A stretch of DNA of 64,000 bases, taken from NCBI GenBank assembly GCA_963717705.1, contig CAVQWT010000005.1, forward strand, positions 124,001 through 188,000, read 5' to 3'. This document shows positions 54,290 to 62,386 of the stretch, one piece after another. The stretch's first letter is position 1, and the number at the start of each line of letters is the position of its first letter. The notes beneath the pieces were generated by a model. It did not search any database, was not told the DNA's origin, and was given only the letters and a program-made list of their open reading frames with translations. The position numbers and the translations under genes are program-made. This DNA is from CAVQWT01 sp963717705 (lineage in GTDB: Bacteria > Pseudomonadota > Gammaproteobacteria > Burkholderiales > Casimicrobiaceae).

Positions 54290-54419
54290 TCGAATCTCCT
54301 GTGCTATCTGTTCACCGCCTTGCGGCCAGGAATTGAATTTCCTCCTACTATGATGGGGTTGCGCGCTCGACGAAGAAAGCGAAGAATTTCGACATAATCA
54401 TTCAAATTTTTCGAATTCC

Positions 54420-55469
54420 ATGAAACTCTCACTCGACGGCCTCGTCCTGCTCGATGCGATCGCCCGCCGCGGCAGCTTTGCCGCCGCCGCCGCCGAACTG
54501 CACCGCGTTCCTTCGGCGGTCACCTACCAGGTGCACAAGCTCGAGGAGGACCTCGGCGTCGCCGTGTTCGATCGTCGCGGGCACCGGGCGACGCTGACGC
54601 CGGCGGGCCGCGAGCTGTTGGACTCGGGCCGGCTGTTGCTGCAGTCGGCGGGCGAACTCGAACACCGGGTGCGGCGGGTGGCGACGGGTTGGGAAGCCGA
54701 ACTCGCGATCGCCGTCGACGCGATCGTCCCGTTCGATCGACTGTGGCCTCTGGTCGGCGCGTTCTACCTCCACTGCCGCGAGAGCGCCGCCGCGCACACC
54801 CGGCTGCGCTTTACGCGCGAGGTGCTCGGCGGCGCGTGGGACGCCCTGGCCGACCGTCGCGCCGACTTCGTCGTCGGGGCCTCGGGGGACCCGCCCGCCG
54901 GCGGGGGCTACCGCTCGCGGCCGCTGGCCGAAGTCTCGACGGTGTTCGCGGTGGCGCCGTCGCACCCGCTCGCCGCCGCCGCCGAGCCGGTGCCGGAGGC
55001 GATCATCGCCGGGCACCGCGCGGTGGTCGCCGGCGACACGTCACGCGCACTGCCGCCGCGGACGCTGGGCCTGCTCGAGGGGCAGGACACGCTGACGGTG
55101 CCGGACCTCGCATCCAAGCTCGCGGCGCAGGTGGCCGGCCTCGGCTGCGGCTTCCTGCCGCTGTTCGTCGCGATGCCGGACCTGGCCGCCGGGCGCCTGG
55201 TGGCAAAGATCGTCGAGGTGCCGCGCGCGCCGATGCGGATGGCCGCGGCATGGCGCGAGCCGAGGCCGGGCAAGGCACTGGCGTGGTGGATCGATGCCAT
55301 CCCTCGCGCCGACTGGGCATTCGCCGCGCCGTCGCCGCGGTCCGACGCTGCGGACGGCTCACGCGCCGCCGGAGCCGCGGCGGCCACGCGCCAACAACCG
55401 GCGCCACGGCCGGAGCCGGCGGCAGCGACGAAACGCCGCGGGAAGTCGCCGCGCGGCGCGGCGCGCTAG
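54420..55469 (+). CDS. LysR-family transcriptional regulator
   Basis: This regulator of 349 residues has an N-terminal winged helix (SLDGLVLLDAIARRGSFAAA, then RVPSAVTYQVHKLEEDLGVAVFDRRG) and a periplasmic-binding-like effector domain. The tail after about residue 300 is alanine/arginine-rich and probably disordered. No Shine-Dalgarno is visible before the ATG, where the sequence is AT-rich. Pirin and DoxX are divergently transcribed and are the likely targets. Its stop shares a CTAG with the convergent uxaC stop. Confidence 0.93.
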   Translation: MKLSLDGLVLLDAIARRGSFAAAAAELHRVPSAVTYQVHKLEEDLGVAVFDRRGHRATLTPAGRELLDSGRLLLQSAGELEHRVRRVATGWEAELAIAVDAIVPFDRLWPLVGAFYLHCRESAAAHTRLRFTREVLGGAWDALADRRADFVVGASGDPPAGGGYRSRPLAEVSTVFAVAPSHPLAAAAEPVPEAIIAGHRAVVAGDTSRALPPRTLGLLEGQDTLTVPDLASKLAAQVAGLGCGFLPLFVAMPDLAAGRLVAKIVEVPRAPMRMAAAWREPRPGKALAWWIDAIPRADWAFAAPSPRSDAADGSRAAGAAAATRQQPAPRPEPAAATKRRGKSPRGAAR

Positions 55470-56896
55470 AGCTTGTACGCGCGCTTGGCGAGGCCGTAGG
55501 CGAGGTCCGGCGCGAGCGCGAACGCCTCGTCCTCCTCCAGCCGGTGCTCGCCGACCAGCGTCGACAGGAAGCGGCAGGCCACGCGCCGCCAGACGTCGTG
55601 CCTGGCCGGAATCGACAGGAACGCGCGGGTATCGTCGTTGAAGCCGACGGTGTTGGCAAAGCCCGCGGTCTCGATCGCCATCGAGAAGAATCGCAGCATG
55701 CCTTCGAAGCTGTCGTGGAACCACCACGGCGGGCCCAGCTTGAGCACCGGGTAGTGTCCCGCGAGCGGCGCGAGCTCGCGCGCGTAGGTCGACTCGTCGA
55801 GCGTGAACAGCACGATCGACAACCCGCGCTCGGTGCCGACGCGGTCGAGCAGCGGCTTCAGCGCCCGCACGTAGTCGGTGCGCGTCGGGATGTCGGCACC
55901 CTTGTCGCGACCGAAATCGCGGAACACCGCGCCGTTGTGATTGCGGAAGCTGCCGGGGTGGATCTGCATCACCAGGCCGTCGTCGAGGCTCATCTTCGCC
56001 ATCTCGGTCAGCACCTGGCCGCGGAAGAGCTCCGCCTCCGCGGGCGAAATGGTGCCGGCGAGCGCGCGGTCGAGCAGCCGCTGGCACTCGGCCGGGGTGA
56101 GGTCCGCCGTCTGCGCGGTCGGATGCCCGTGGTCCGTCGACGTCGCGCCCATCGAGGCGAAGAACGAGCGCCGGTTTCGGTGCGCGGCGAGGTAGCCGGT
56201 CCAGGTCGCCGTGTTCTCGCCGGCCAGGGCGCCGAAATGCTCGACGTTGGCGCGGAAGCCCTCGAACTCGGGATCGGCGACCGGGTCGGGCCGGTACGCG
56301 GTGACGACGCGCCCGCCCCAGCCGCTGGCGCGGATCTTCGCGTGATGGGCGAGCGGATCCAGCGGCGACTCGGTGGTCGCGATCACCTCGATGCCGAAGC
56401 GGTCGAACAGCGCCCGCGGCCGGAACGCCGGCGTCGCCAGCGCGGCGTTGATGCGGTCGAAGATCGCGTCGGCGTTCGCCGGCTCGAGCCGCTCGCGGAT
56501 GCCGAAATTCTCGTGGAACGCGTGATCGAGCCAGACGCGCGTCGGCGTGCCGCGGAAAAGCGGCCAGTGCGCGGCGAACGTGCGCCAGATCTTGCGCGCG
56601 TCGGTCTCGATGGCGCCGCCTCCCGCGGCCCCGGCGTCGCTGCGTCGCGGGATGCCGAGCGCCTCCAGCGGCACGCCCTGGCTGTAGAGCATGCGGAACA
56701 CGTAGTGGTCCGGCGTGATGAACAGCGCCGACGCATTCGGGAACGGCGTGTCGTCGGCGTACCACTGCGGGTCGGTGTGACCGTGCGGGCTGACGATCGG
56801 CAGCGTGGCCACGGTGGCGTAGAGCGAGCGCGCCAGCGCGCGCAGGCCGGGGTCGACGGGGAACAGGCGGTCGGGGTGGAGATCGAGCGTGGTCAT
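55466..56896 (-). CDS. uxaC: Glucuronate/galacturonate isomerase
   Basis: This uronate isomerase turns D-glucuronate into fructuronate and D-galacturonate into tagaturonate. It has 476 residues from the ATG at 56894-56896 (MTTLDLHPDRLFPVDPGLRA). Family regions include LPIVSPHGHTDPQWYADD with metal histidines, and DFGRDKGADIPTRTDY. It is the last gene of the hexuronate operon, 67 bases after uxuB. No uxuA, kdgK or kdgA is in the window, so later steps are encoded elsewhere. Confidence 0.96.
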   Translation of the reverse strand: MTTLDLHPDRLFPVDPGLRALARSLYATVATLPIVSPHGHTDPQWYADDTPFPNASALFITPDHYVFRMLYSQGVPLEALGIPRRSDAGAAGGGAIETDARKIWRTFAAHWPLFRGTPTRVWLDHAFHENFGIRERLEPANADAIFDRINAALATPAFRPRALFDRFGIEVIATTESPLDPLAHHAKIRASGWGGRVVTAYRPDPVADPEFEGFRANVEHFGALAGENTATWTGYLAAHRNRRSFFASMGATSTDHGHPTAQTADLTPAECQRLLDRALAGTISPAEAELFRGQVLTEMAKMSLDDGLVMQIHPGSFRNHNGAVFRDFGRDKGADIPTRTDYVRALKPLLDRVGTERGLSIVLFTLDESTYARELAPLAGHYPVLKLGPPWWFHDSFEGMLRFFSMAIETAGFANTVGFNDDTRAFLSIPARHDVWRRVACRFLSTLVGEHRLEEDEAFALAPDLAYGLAKRAYKL

Positions 56897-56963
56897 GCGA
56901 TTGGCCTGAGGGACGCGAGGGACCGGGCACGACGATCGGCCCGGAGGGAATCGTGGACGATGT

Positions 56964-58451
56964 TCATCCGCCCGCGAGATGCGCAACCAGCGTGCGGCGC
57001 GCGCCGTCGCGCAGCAGCGCCGCGACGTTGTGTGCGACGGCCGCGCGGAATTGCGGGTGTGCCGGCAGATCGGCGCCGAATACCGCCGCCAGTGCCAGGA
57101 AGCCGTCGGTGAGCCGCGCGGCCGCGTCGGCGCCTTCGCCGGCCTCGGCCGCGATCGCGGCGAAGCGCGCCGACAGCGGGTCCGCCACGGCGATCGGCGC
57201 GCCCGCCTCGTCGCGCCCGCTGGCGTAGCGGATCCACGCCGCGATGGCGAGCGCGAGATGCCGGATCGAGCCGCCGCCGGCGAGCCGGTCGCGCACGGTC
57301 CCGAGCAGGCGCTGCGGCAGCTTCTGCGAGCCGTCCATCGCGATCTGCTGCGTCCGGTGCGGCAGCGCCGTATTGCGGAAGCGCGCCATCAGGTCGTGCC
57401 GGTAGCGGGCGAGGTCCACGCCGGGCGGCGCGACCAGCGTCGGCGCGATCTCCTCCTCCATCTGGCGCTCGACGAACGCCGCCAGGTCGGCGTCCGCGCT
57501 CGCCTGCCAGATCGTCTCGTGGCCGAGCAGGAACCCGAGGTACGCCAGCGAGGAATGGCTGCCGTTGAGGAGCCGCAGCTTCATCGTCTCGAAGGGAACG
57601 ACATCGGAGGCGAACTGCGCACCCGCTTCCTCCCAGGGCGGCCGCGGTCCCGCGAAGCGGTCCTCGAGCACCCACTGGATGAAGGGCTCGGCGACGACCG
57701 GTACCGCGTCCTCGACGCCCAGTCGCGCGGCGGCATCGGCGACGTCGGCCGGGGTCGTCGCCGGGACGATGCGATCGACCATCGTGTTGGGAAACGCCAC
57801 GTGCGCTCCCATCCACTCGGCGAGCGCGGCGTCGTGCGCCTGCGCGAACGCGCCGACGATGCCTTCGACGGTGCGCCCGTTGTGCGGAAGGTTGTCGCAG
57901 CAGACGACGGTGAGCGGCCCGGCCCCGGCGGCGCGGCGCGCGGCGAGGCCCGCGGCGAGCAGGCCGACGGCGGAGACCGGCGCCTGCGGAGTCGCGAGGT
58001 CGTGCGCGATGTCGGGATGCGCGAGGTCGAGGCGGCCGGTCGCAGGATCGTGGCAGTAGCCCTTCTCGGTGACGGTCATGGTGACGATCGCGATCCGCGG
58101 GTCGGCGAAGCGGGCGATCAGCGCCGCGCGGTCGGCGCCGGCGAACAGCGTCTCGCGCACGCTGCCGACGACCCGCGCCGACGTACCCGCGGTCGAACGG
58201 ATCAGCAGCGTGTACAAGCCGTCCTGCGCCGCCAGCGGCGCAGTCGCCCGCGGCGTCTTCAGCGACACGCCGCAGATGCCCCAGCGCGGGTCGCGCGCGA
58301 GCACCGCGTCGGTGTAGACGGCCTGGTGCGCGCGGTGGAACGCGCCGAGGCCCAGGTGGACGATGCCGGTGACGACCGCTGCCGGATCGTACGCGGGCCG
58401 CGCCACGTCGGGCGGCAGGCCGGCCAGGTTCCGCAGGTTCAGCGCCGGCAT
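56964..58451 (-). CDS. uxuB: Fructuronate reductase / mannitol dehydrogenase family protein
   Basis: This NAD(P)-dependent polyol dehydrogenase of 495 residues probably reduces fructuronate to mannonate. It has the N-terminal nucleotide-binding VTGIVHLGLGAFHRAHQAVY, then TVTEKGYCHDP, the substrate site PNTMVDRIVPAT and the lysine motif KLRLLNGSHSSLAYLG. Context with uxaC and the TRAP transporter favours UxuB over mannitol 2-dehydrogenase or tagaturonate reductase. It starts 7 bases after dctM. Confidence 0.92.
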   Translation of the reverse strand: MPALNLRNLAGLPPDVARPAYDPAAVVTGIVHLGLGAFHRAHQAVYTDAVLARDPRWGICGVSLKTPRATAPLAAQDGLYTLLIRSTAGTSARVVGSVRETLFAGADRAALIARFADPRIAIVTMTVTEKGYCHDPATGRLDLAHPDIAHDLATPQAPVSAVGLLAAGLAARRAAGAGPLTVVCCDNLPHNGRTVEGIVGAFAQAHDAALAEWMGAHVAFPNTMVDRIVPATTPADVADAAARLGVEDAVPVVAEPFIQWVLEDRFAGPRPPWEEAGAQFASDVVPFETMKLRLLNGSHSSLAYLGFLLGHETIWQASADADLAAFVERQMEEEIAPTLVAPPGVDLARYRHDLMARFRNTALPHRTQQIAMDGSQKLPQRLLGTVRDRLAGGGSIRHLALAIAAWIRYASGRDEAGAPIAVADPLSARFAAIAAEAGEGADAAARLTDGFLALAAVFGADLPAHPQFRAAVAHNVAALLRDGARRTLVAHLAGG

Positions 58452-58458
58452 CGTGTCG

Positions 58459-59748
58459 TCACCGCAGGTAGCCGGCGAGCCGCGGCAGCCACAGCGAGAA
58501 CGCGGGGATGTAGGTGACGATCATCAGCGCCGCGGTCAGCGAGAGGTAGAACGGCGCGATCGTCTTCATCACCTGCTCGACCGAGATCTCGCCCAGCGCG
58601 CAGCCGACGAACTGCGTCGTCCCCACCGGCGGCGTGTTGAGGCCCAGCGCGCAGTTGATCAGCAGCATCATGCCGAACTGCACCGGGTCCATCCCGTACT
58701 GCTGGCAGATCGGCAGGAAGATCGGCGTGCAGATGAGGATCGTCGCGGCCATGTCGAGGAAGGTGCCCAGCAGGAACAGGATGATGTTGACCAGCAGGAA
58801 GATCACCCACGGCGTGCTGGTGATCCTCGACAGCGCGGCGCCGGTGACCTCGGCCACGCTGTAGAGGCTCATCAGGTAGCCCAGTGTGGCGGACACGCCG
58901 ATCAGCAGCAGCACGACGCCGGTCTTCTTCACCGCCCGCGCCGCCGCCTTGAGGAAGTCGTCCCACGACAGGCTGCGGTAGACCAGCACCGTGATCAGCA
59001 GCGCATAGAGCACGGCGACCGACGCGGACTCGGTGGCGGTGAACACGCCGGAGAGGATGCCCGCGACGATGATGACGGCGACGAACAGGCCCGGTGCCGC
59101 CGCGGCGAGCGAGTGCCAGACCACGTCCCATCCCGGGAACGTGCCGGCAGGGTAGCCGCGCTTGATGGCGACGGCGTAGGCGGCGACGAGGTTGCAGATC
59201 GTCAGCACCACCGCCGGGAGCAGCCCGGCGAGGATCAGCGCGGCGATCGAGACCTTGCCTCCCGCCGCCAGCGAAAAGATGATCATGTTGTGGCTGGTCG
59301 GCATCAGCGCGCCCACCAGCGCCGCGTGCGTGGTCACGTTGACCGCGTAATCGGCGTCGTAGCCTTCCTTCTTCATCATCGGGATCATCACCGCGCCCAT
59401 CGCCGAGACGTCCGCGACCGGCGAGCCGGAGACGCCGCCGAACAGCGTGCACGCGACGACGTTCGACATCCCGAGGCCGCCGCGGACATGGCCGACCAGG
59501 CTCTTGGCCAGCACGACGATCCGGTGCGCGATGCCGCCGTAGAGCATCAGCTCGCCGGCGAAGATGAAGAACGGAATCGCCAGGAACGAGAACACCGTCA
59601 TCCCGGAGACCATGCGCCCGAACACGACGGCGACCGGCAGTCCCTCGTAGAGGATCGTGACGACGGCGGACAGTCCGATCGCGAACGCAACCGGGACGCC
59701 CAGCACCAGCAGCGCCAGGAACACGACGGAAAGGATGGTCAGCGCCAT
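58459..59748 (-). CDS. dctM: TRAP transporter large permease subunit (DctM)
   Basis: This 12-helix membrane subunit of a tripartite ATP-independent periplasmic transporter has 429 residues and fits the DctM family, with FVGCALGEISVEQVMK near the C-terminus and GGVSGSPVADVSAMGAVMIP in the first half. With dctP and the broken dctQ it would import a hexuronate. It starts 37 bases after the dctQ reading frame ends. Confidence 0.95.
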   Translation of the reverse strand: MALTILSVVFLALLVLGVPVAFAIGLSAVVTILYEGLPVAVVFGRMVSGMTVFSFLAIPFFIFAGELMLYGGIAHRIVVLAKSLVGHVRGGLGMSNVVACTLFGGVSGSPVADVSAMGAVMIPMMKKEGYDADYAVNVTTHAALVGALMPTSHNMIIFSLAAGGKVSIAALILAGLLPAVVLTICNLVAAYAVAIKRGYPAGTFPGWDVVWHSLAAAAPGLFVAVIIVAGILSGVFTATESASVAVLYALLITVLVYRSLSWDDFLKAAARAVKKTGVVLLLIGVSATLGYLMSLYSVAEVTGAALSRITSTPWVIFLLVNIILFLLGTFLDMAATILICTPIFLPICQQYGMDPVQFGMMLLINCALGLNTPPVGTTQFVGCALGEISVEQVMKTIAPFYLSLTAALMIVTYIPAFSLWLPRLAGYLR

Positions 59749-59785
59749 GAGGAGGTTGCCTTCCCGACGCCGGGTCGCGCGATGG

Positions 59786-60275
59786 TCAGTACCATGACGG
59801 GATCACTTCCTTGCGCCTGACCAGCGCGATGATGTGCTCGATGGAGAACAGCACGATCAGCACGCCCGCGACCGCGACCGGCACGTGGTTGAGGCCCTCG
59901 GGAATCCCCAGCGTCGGTATCTTGTAGCCCATCACCGATTCCGCCAGGATCGTCCCCTGCCACGCCATCATCGCGCCAAACAGCGCGGACAGGATGTGGA
60001 TGAGGATCTCGAGCTTGCGTCGCTTTTCCTCGGACACCCAGACCAGCAGCGACTCCATGCCGATGTGGCCGGCGTCGCGGACGCCGACCGCGGCCCCGAA
60101 CATCGTCACCCACAGCACCAGCACCAACGCCAGCGCCTCGGCCCAGGTCGGCGTGTCGTTGAGCACGTAGCGGCCGAATACCTGCAGTCAGCACGCAGAC
60201 GACGATGACCAGCAGGCCGATCACCGCGACGACCATGCAGAATTTCGCCAGCGCGGCATTGAACCGGGTAAACAT
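59786..60275 (-). pseudogene. dctQ: TRAP transporter small permease subunit (DctQ), frameshifted
   Basis: The gene starts MFTRFNAALAKFCMVVAVIG at 60273-60275 and reads in frame to VLTA, then shifts. The rest (FGRYVLNDTPTWAEALAL to the stop at 59786) is in another frame. Deleting one G of the GG pair at 60181-60182 restores VLTAVFGRYVLNDTP, the expected DctQ junction. All four helices are otherwise present, so this is a recent mutation or an assembly error. If real, the transporter would be inactive. Confidence 0.88.
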
Positions 60276-60336
60276 CAGGACACCCCCAGACGTGAATCCG
60301 CCCGGAGCCACGGGCCCCGGGCGGCGCATCCGCTGC

Positions 60337-61305
60337 CTACTTCGTGTCCTGCACGGCTTTGACCATGGACTTCAGCTTCGGGGTGGTCATGAACTTTTCG
60401 TACACCGGGCCCATGACGTCCTGGAACGACTTCTTGTCGACCTCGATGACCTCCGCGCCGCCCTTGACCACGGCTTCGCGCGACTTCAGCTCCTTCTCGT
60501 CCCACAGCTTGCGCATGTAGGGCACGGACTCCTTCGCCGCTTCGCGGAAGATCTTCTGCTCGTCGGGCGTGAGCGTGTCCCAGACCTTCTTCGACATCAG
60601 CAGCATCTCGGGCGCCATCGAGTGCTCGGTCATCGCGTAGTACTTGGCGACTTCGAAGTGGCGCGAGGTGTCGTACGACGGCCAGTTGTTCTCGGCGCCG
60701 TCGACGGTGCCGACCTTGAGCGCCGTGTAGACCTCGCCGTAGGGCATCGGCGTCGCGTTGGCGCCCATCGCCTGCAGCAGCGAGACCCAGAGGTCCGACT
60801 GCTGGACGCGGATCTTCATGCCCTTGGCGTCGGCCAGCGACTTGACCGGCTTCTTGACCGTGTAGAGCGACCGGGCGCCGGAGTCGTAGAACGCGAGGCC
60901 GATGAAGCCCTGTGACTCGCAGGCCTTGAGGATCTCGTCGCCGATCGGGCCGTCGAGCACCTTGCGCATGTGATCCTTCGACCTGAACAGGAACGGCATC
61001 GTCGGCACCATCGTCTCGGGGCAGATGTTGTTCATCGGCGCGACGTTGATCCGGACGAGGTCGAGGCCGCCGAGCTTGGTCTGCTCGATGGTGTCCTTCT
61101 CGCTGCCGAGCGTGCCGCCGAAGAACGTCTTGATCGAGTGCTTGCCGCCGGTCTTCTTGCTGATGATGTCGCTCATGTAGTTCACGGCCATCACCGTCGG
61201 GTAGTCGGCGGGATGGACGTCGGAATTGCGGAATTCCTTCGCGGCGACCGGCGCGATCAGGGCAGCGGCGGCCAGCGCCGCCGCGACACGGGTGAGTTGC
61301 TTCAT
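60337..61305 (-). CDS. dctP: TRAP transporter solute-binding protein (DctP)
   Basis: This periplasmic binding protein has 322 residues from the ATG at 61303-61305, with a signal peptide ending near APVAAKEF. The DctP-family region has KGMKIRVQQSDLWVSLLQAM, with the arginine that usually binds the carboxylate, and VGTVDGAENNWPSYDTS. A strong AGGAGG (61315-61320) precedes the start, and the ATG overlaps the gntR stop as ATGA. The ligand is inferred to be a hexuronate from its neighbours. Confidence 0.95.
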   Translation of the reverse strand: MKQLTRVAAALAAAALIAPVAAKEFRNSDVHPADYPTVMAVNYMSDIISKKTGGKHSIKTFFGGTLGSEKDTIEQTKLGGLDLVRINVAPMNNICPETMVPTMPFLFRSKDHMRKVLDGPIGDEILKACESQGFIGLAFYDSGARSLYTVKKPVKSLADAKGMKIRVQQSDLWVSLLQAMGANATPMPYGEVYTALKVGTVDGAENNWPSYDTSRHFEVAKYYAMTEHSMAPEMLLMSKKVWDTLTPDEQKIFREAAKESVPYMRKLWDEKELKSREAVVKGGAEVIEVDKKSFQDVMGPVYEKFMTTPKLKSMVKAVQDTK

Positions 61306-62192
61306 GGTTGCATTCCTCCTCGAGTTGGCCGGCGGATCGCCGGAGTGTGGCGTGATGCTCGCCGCGCGACGCTCGCCGCGGCGGACGGCGCGGGCTTGAC
61401 CCCCGCGCCATCGGTGGATTCGAAACCGCGCTGGAATTCGCGGGCGACGCGGGCGAGATGGCGCTGCATCGCGGCGCGCGCGGCAACGGGATCCCGTGCC
61501 GCCAGCGCGGCGACGATCGCGGCGTGGTCGTCGATCGTCTTCGCCCGCAGCGCGGGCGTGTGGAAGTGGCGCTCGGTGCAGGTCCACAGGTCGCCGCAGC
61601 GCTGGTCCCACAGGCTGGCGACGACGGCCGGCAGCGCATCGTTGCCCGAGGCCTCGGCCAGCAGCACGTGGAAGGCGCGATCGGCGGCGTCGCGGCCGGC
61701 GAAATCGGCGTCGCCCGCCAGCGCGCGCATCTCGTCGATGGTCGCGTTGAGCGCGGCGAGGTCGCCGCTGCGCACGCGACGGGCGGCGAGCGCCGCGACT
61801 TCGCCCTCGATCAGCGCGCGTGCGGCGAGCAGATCGAAGGGGCTCGCGCCGCCGTCGGGCAGGGGGTCGGCCGCGCGTCCTTCGGCAGTCGCTGGCGGCT
61901 TCCGGGCCGGGCGTCCGGGCGCGTCCGAGCCCTGACGCACGAAGATGCCGGTGCCGACGCGCACCTCGACCCGACCCGCGATCTCGAGCGCGATGATCGC
62001 CTCGCGCACGGAGGTGCGCGAAACACCCAGCAGCTGCGCGAGCGCGCGCTCGGGCGGAAGGCGGGAGCCGGCCGGGAACTCGCCGTCGTCGATCAGGCGG
62101 GCGATCTGCCCGGCGATCTGGCGATACAGCCGTGTCGGCTCGACGGTCTTGAGCGGCAACCCTTCCTCCCTGGCGGCGCTGGGCCGCGGCAC
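61302..62192 (-). CDS. GntR-family transcriptional regulator, FCD subfamily
   Basis: This regulator of 296 residues is probably of the hexuronate operon and is like UxuR/ExuR. The winged helix spans about residues 20-85 (SRLPPERALAQLLGVSRTSV). The FCD ligand domain (about 115-265) has metal/ligand-type histidines in FHVLLAEASGN and in KTIDDHAAIVAALAARDP with AMQRHLARV. It is first in the operon, overlaps dctP, and its promoter carries the operator-like block at 62282-62299, consistent with autoregulation. Confidence 0.9.
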   Translation of the reverse strand: MPRPSAAREEGLPLKTVEPTRLYRQIAGQIARLIDDGEFPAGSRLPPERALAQLLGVSRTSVREAIIALEIAGRVEVRVGTGIFVRQGSDAPGRPARKPPATAEGRAADPLPDGGASPFDLLAARALIEGEVAALAARRVRSGDLAALNATIDEMRALAGDADFAGRDAADRAFHVLLAEASGNDALPAVVASLWDQRCGDLWTCTERHFHTPALRAKTIDDHAAIVAALAARDPVAARAAMQRHLARVAREFQRGFESTDGAGVKPAPSAAASVARRASRHTPAIRRPTRGGMQP

Positions 62193-62258
62193 CGCCGGAG
62201 CCTCTCGCCGGGGCGCCGTACGGCCTCGCCCGCGCCGTGCGGCGCGGGGGCTGATCGC

Positions 62259-62299
62259 ACTCTAATCCCCGCCCAGGGTGTGGTCAAGTGGTCCAACCA
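62259..62299 (-). promoter_or_regulatory. gntR-dctPQM-uxuB-uxaC promoter with FCD-type operator
   Basis: On the minus strand TTGACC (62282-62287) lies 17 bases from TAGAGT (62259-62264). Directly upstream is the palindrome-like TGGTCCAACCA (62289-62299 on the plus strand). The 18-base block GGTCAAGTGGTCCAACCA matches the block at 9737-9754 at 16 positions. The site overlaps the -35 of gntR and lies in the divergent gap to the Gfo/Idh gene, so both could be controlled. Confidence 0.65.
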
Positions 62300-62386
62300 C
62301 CGGACCAAAATCCGGCCGCCCGGGACGCAAGGGCGGCGAGACTGCGGTATGTTTCACGGAGTCCCCCAACTCCCGGCATCGCACCC

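Noticed and set aside
58363..59820. A 485-codon plus-strand frame rich in H, R, D and Q
   Set aside because: It is antisense to dctM. The minus-strand protein is a well-formed 12-helix permease, so this frame is not a gene.
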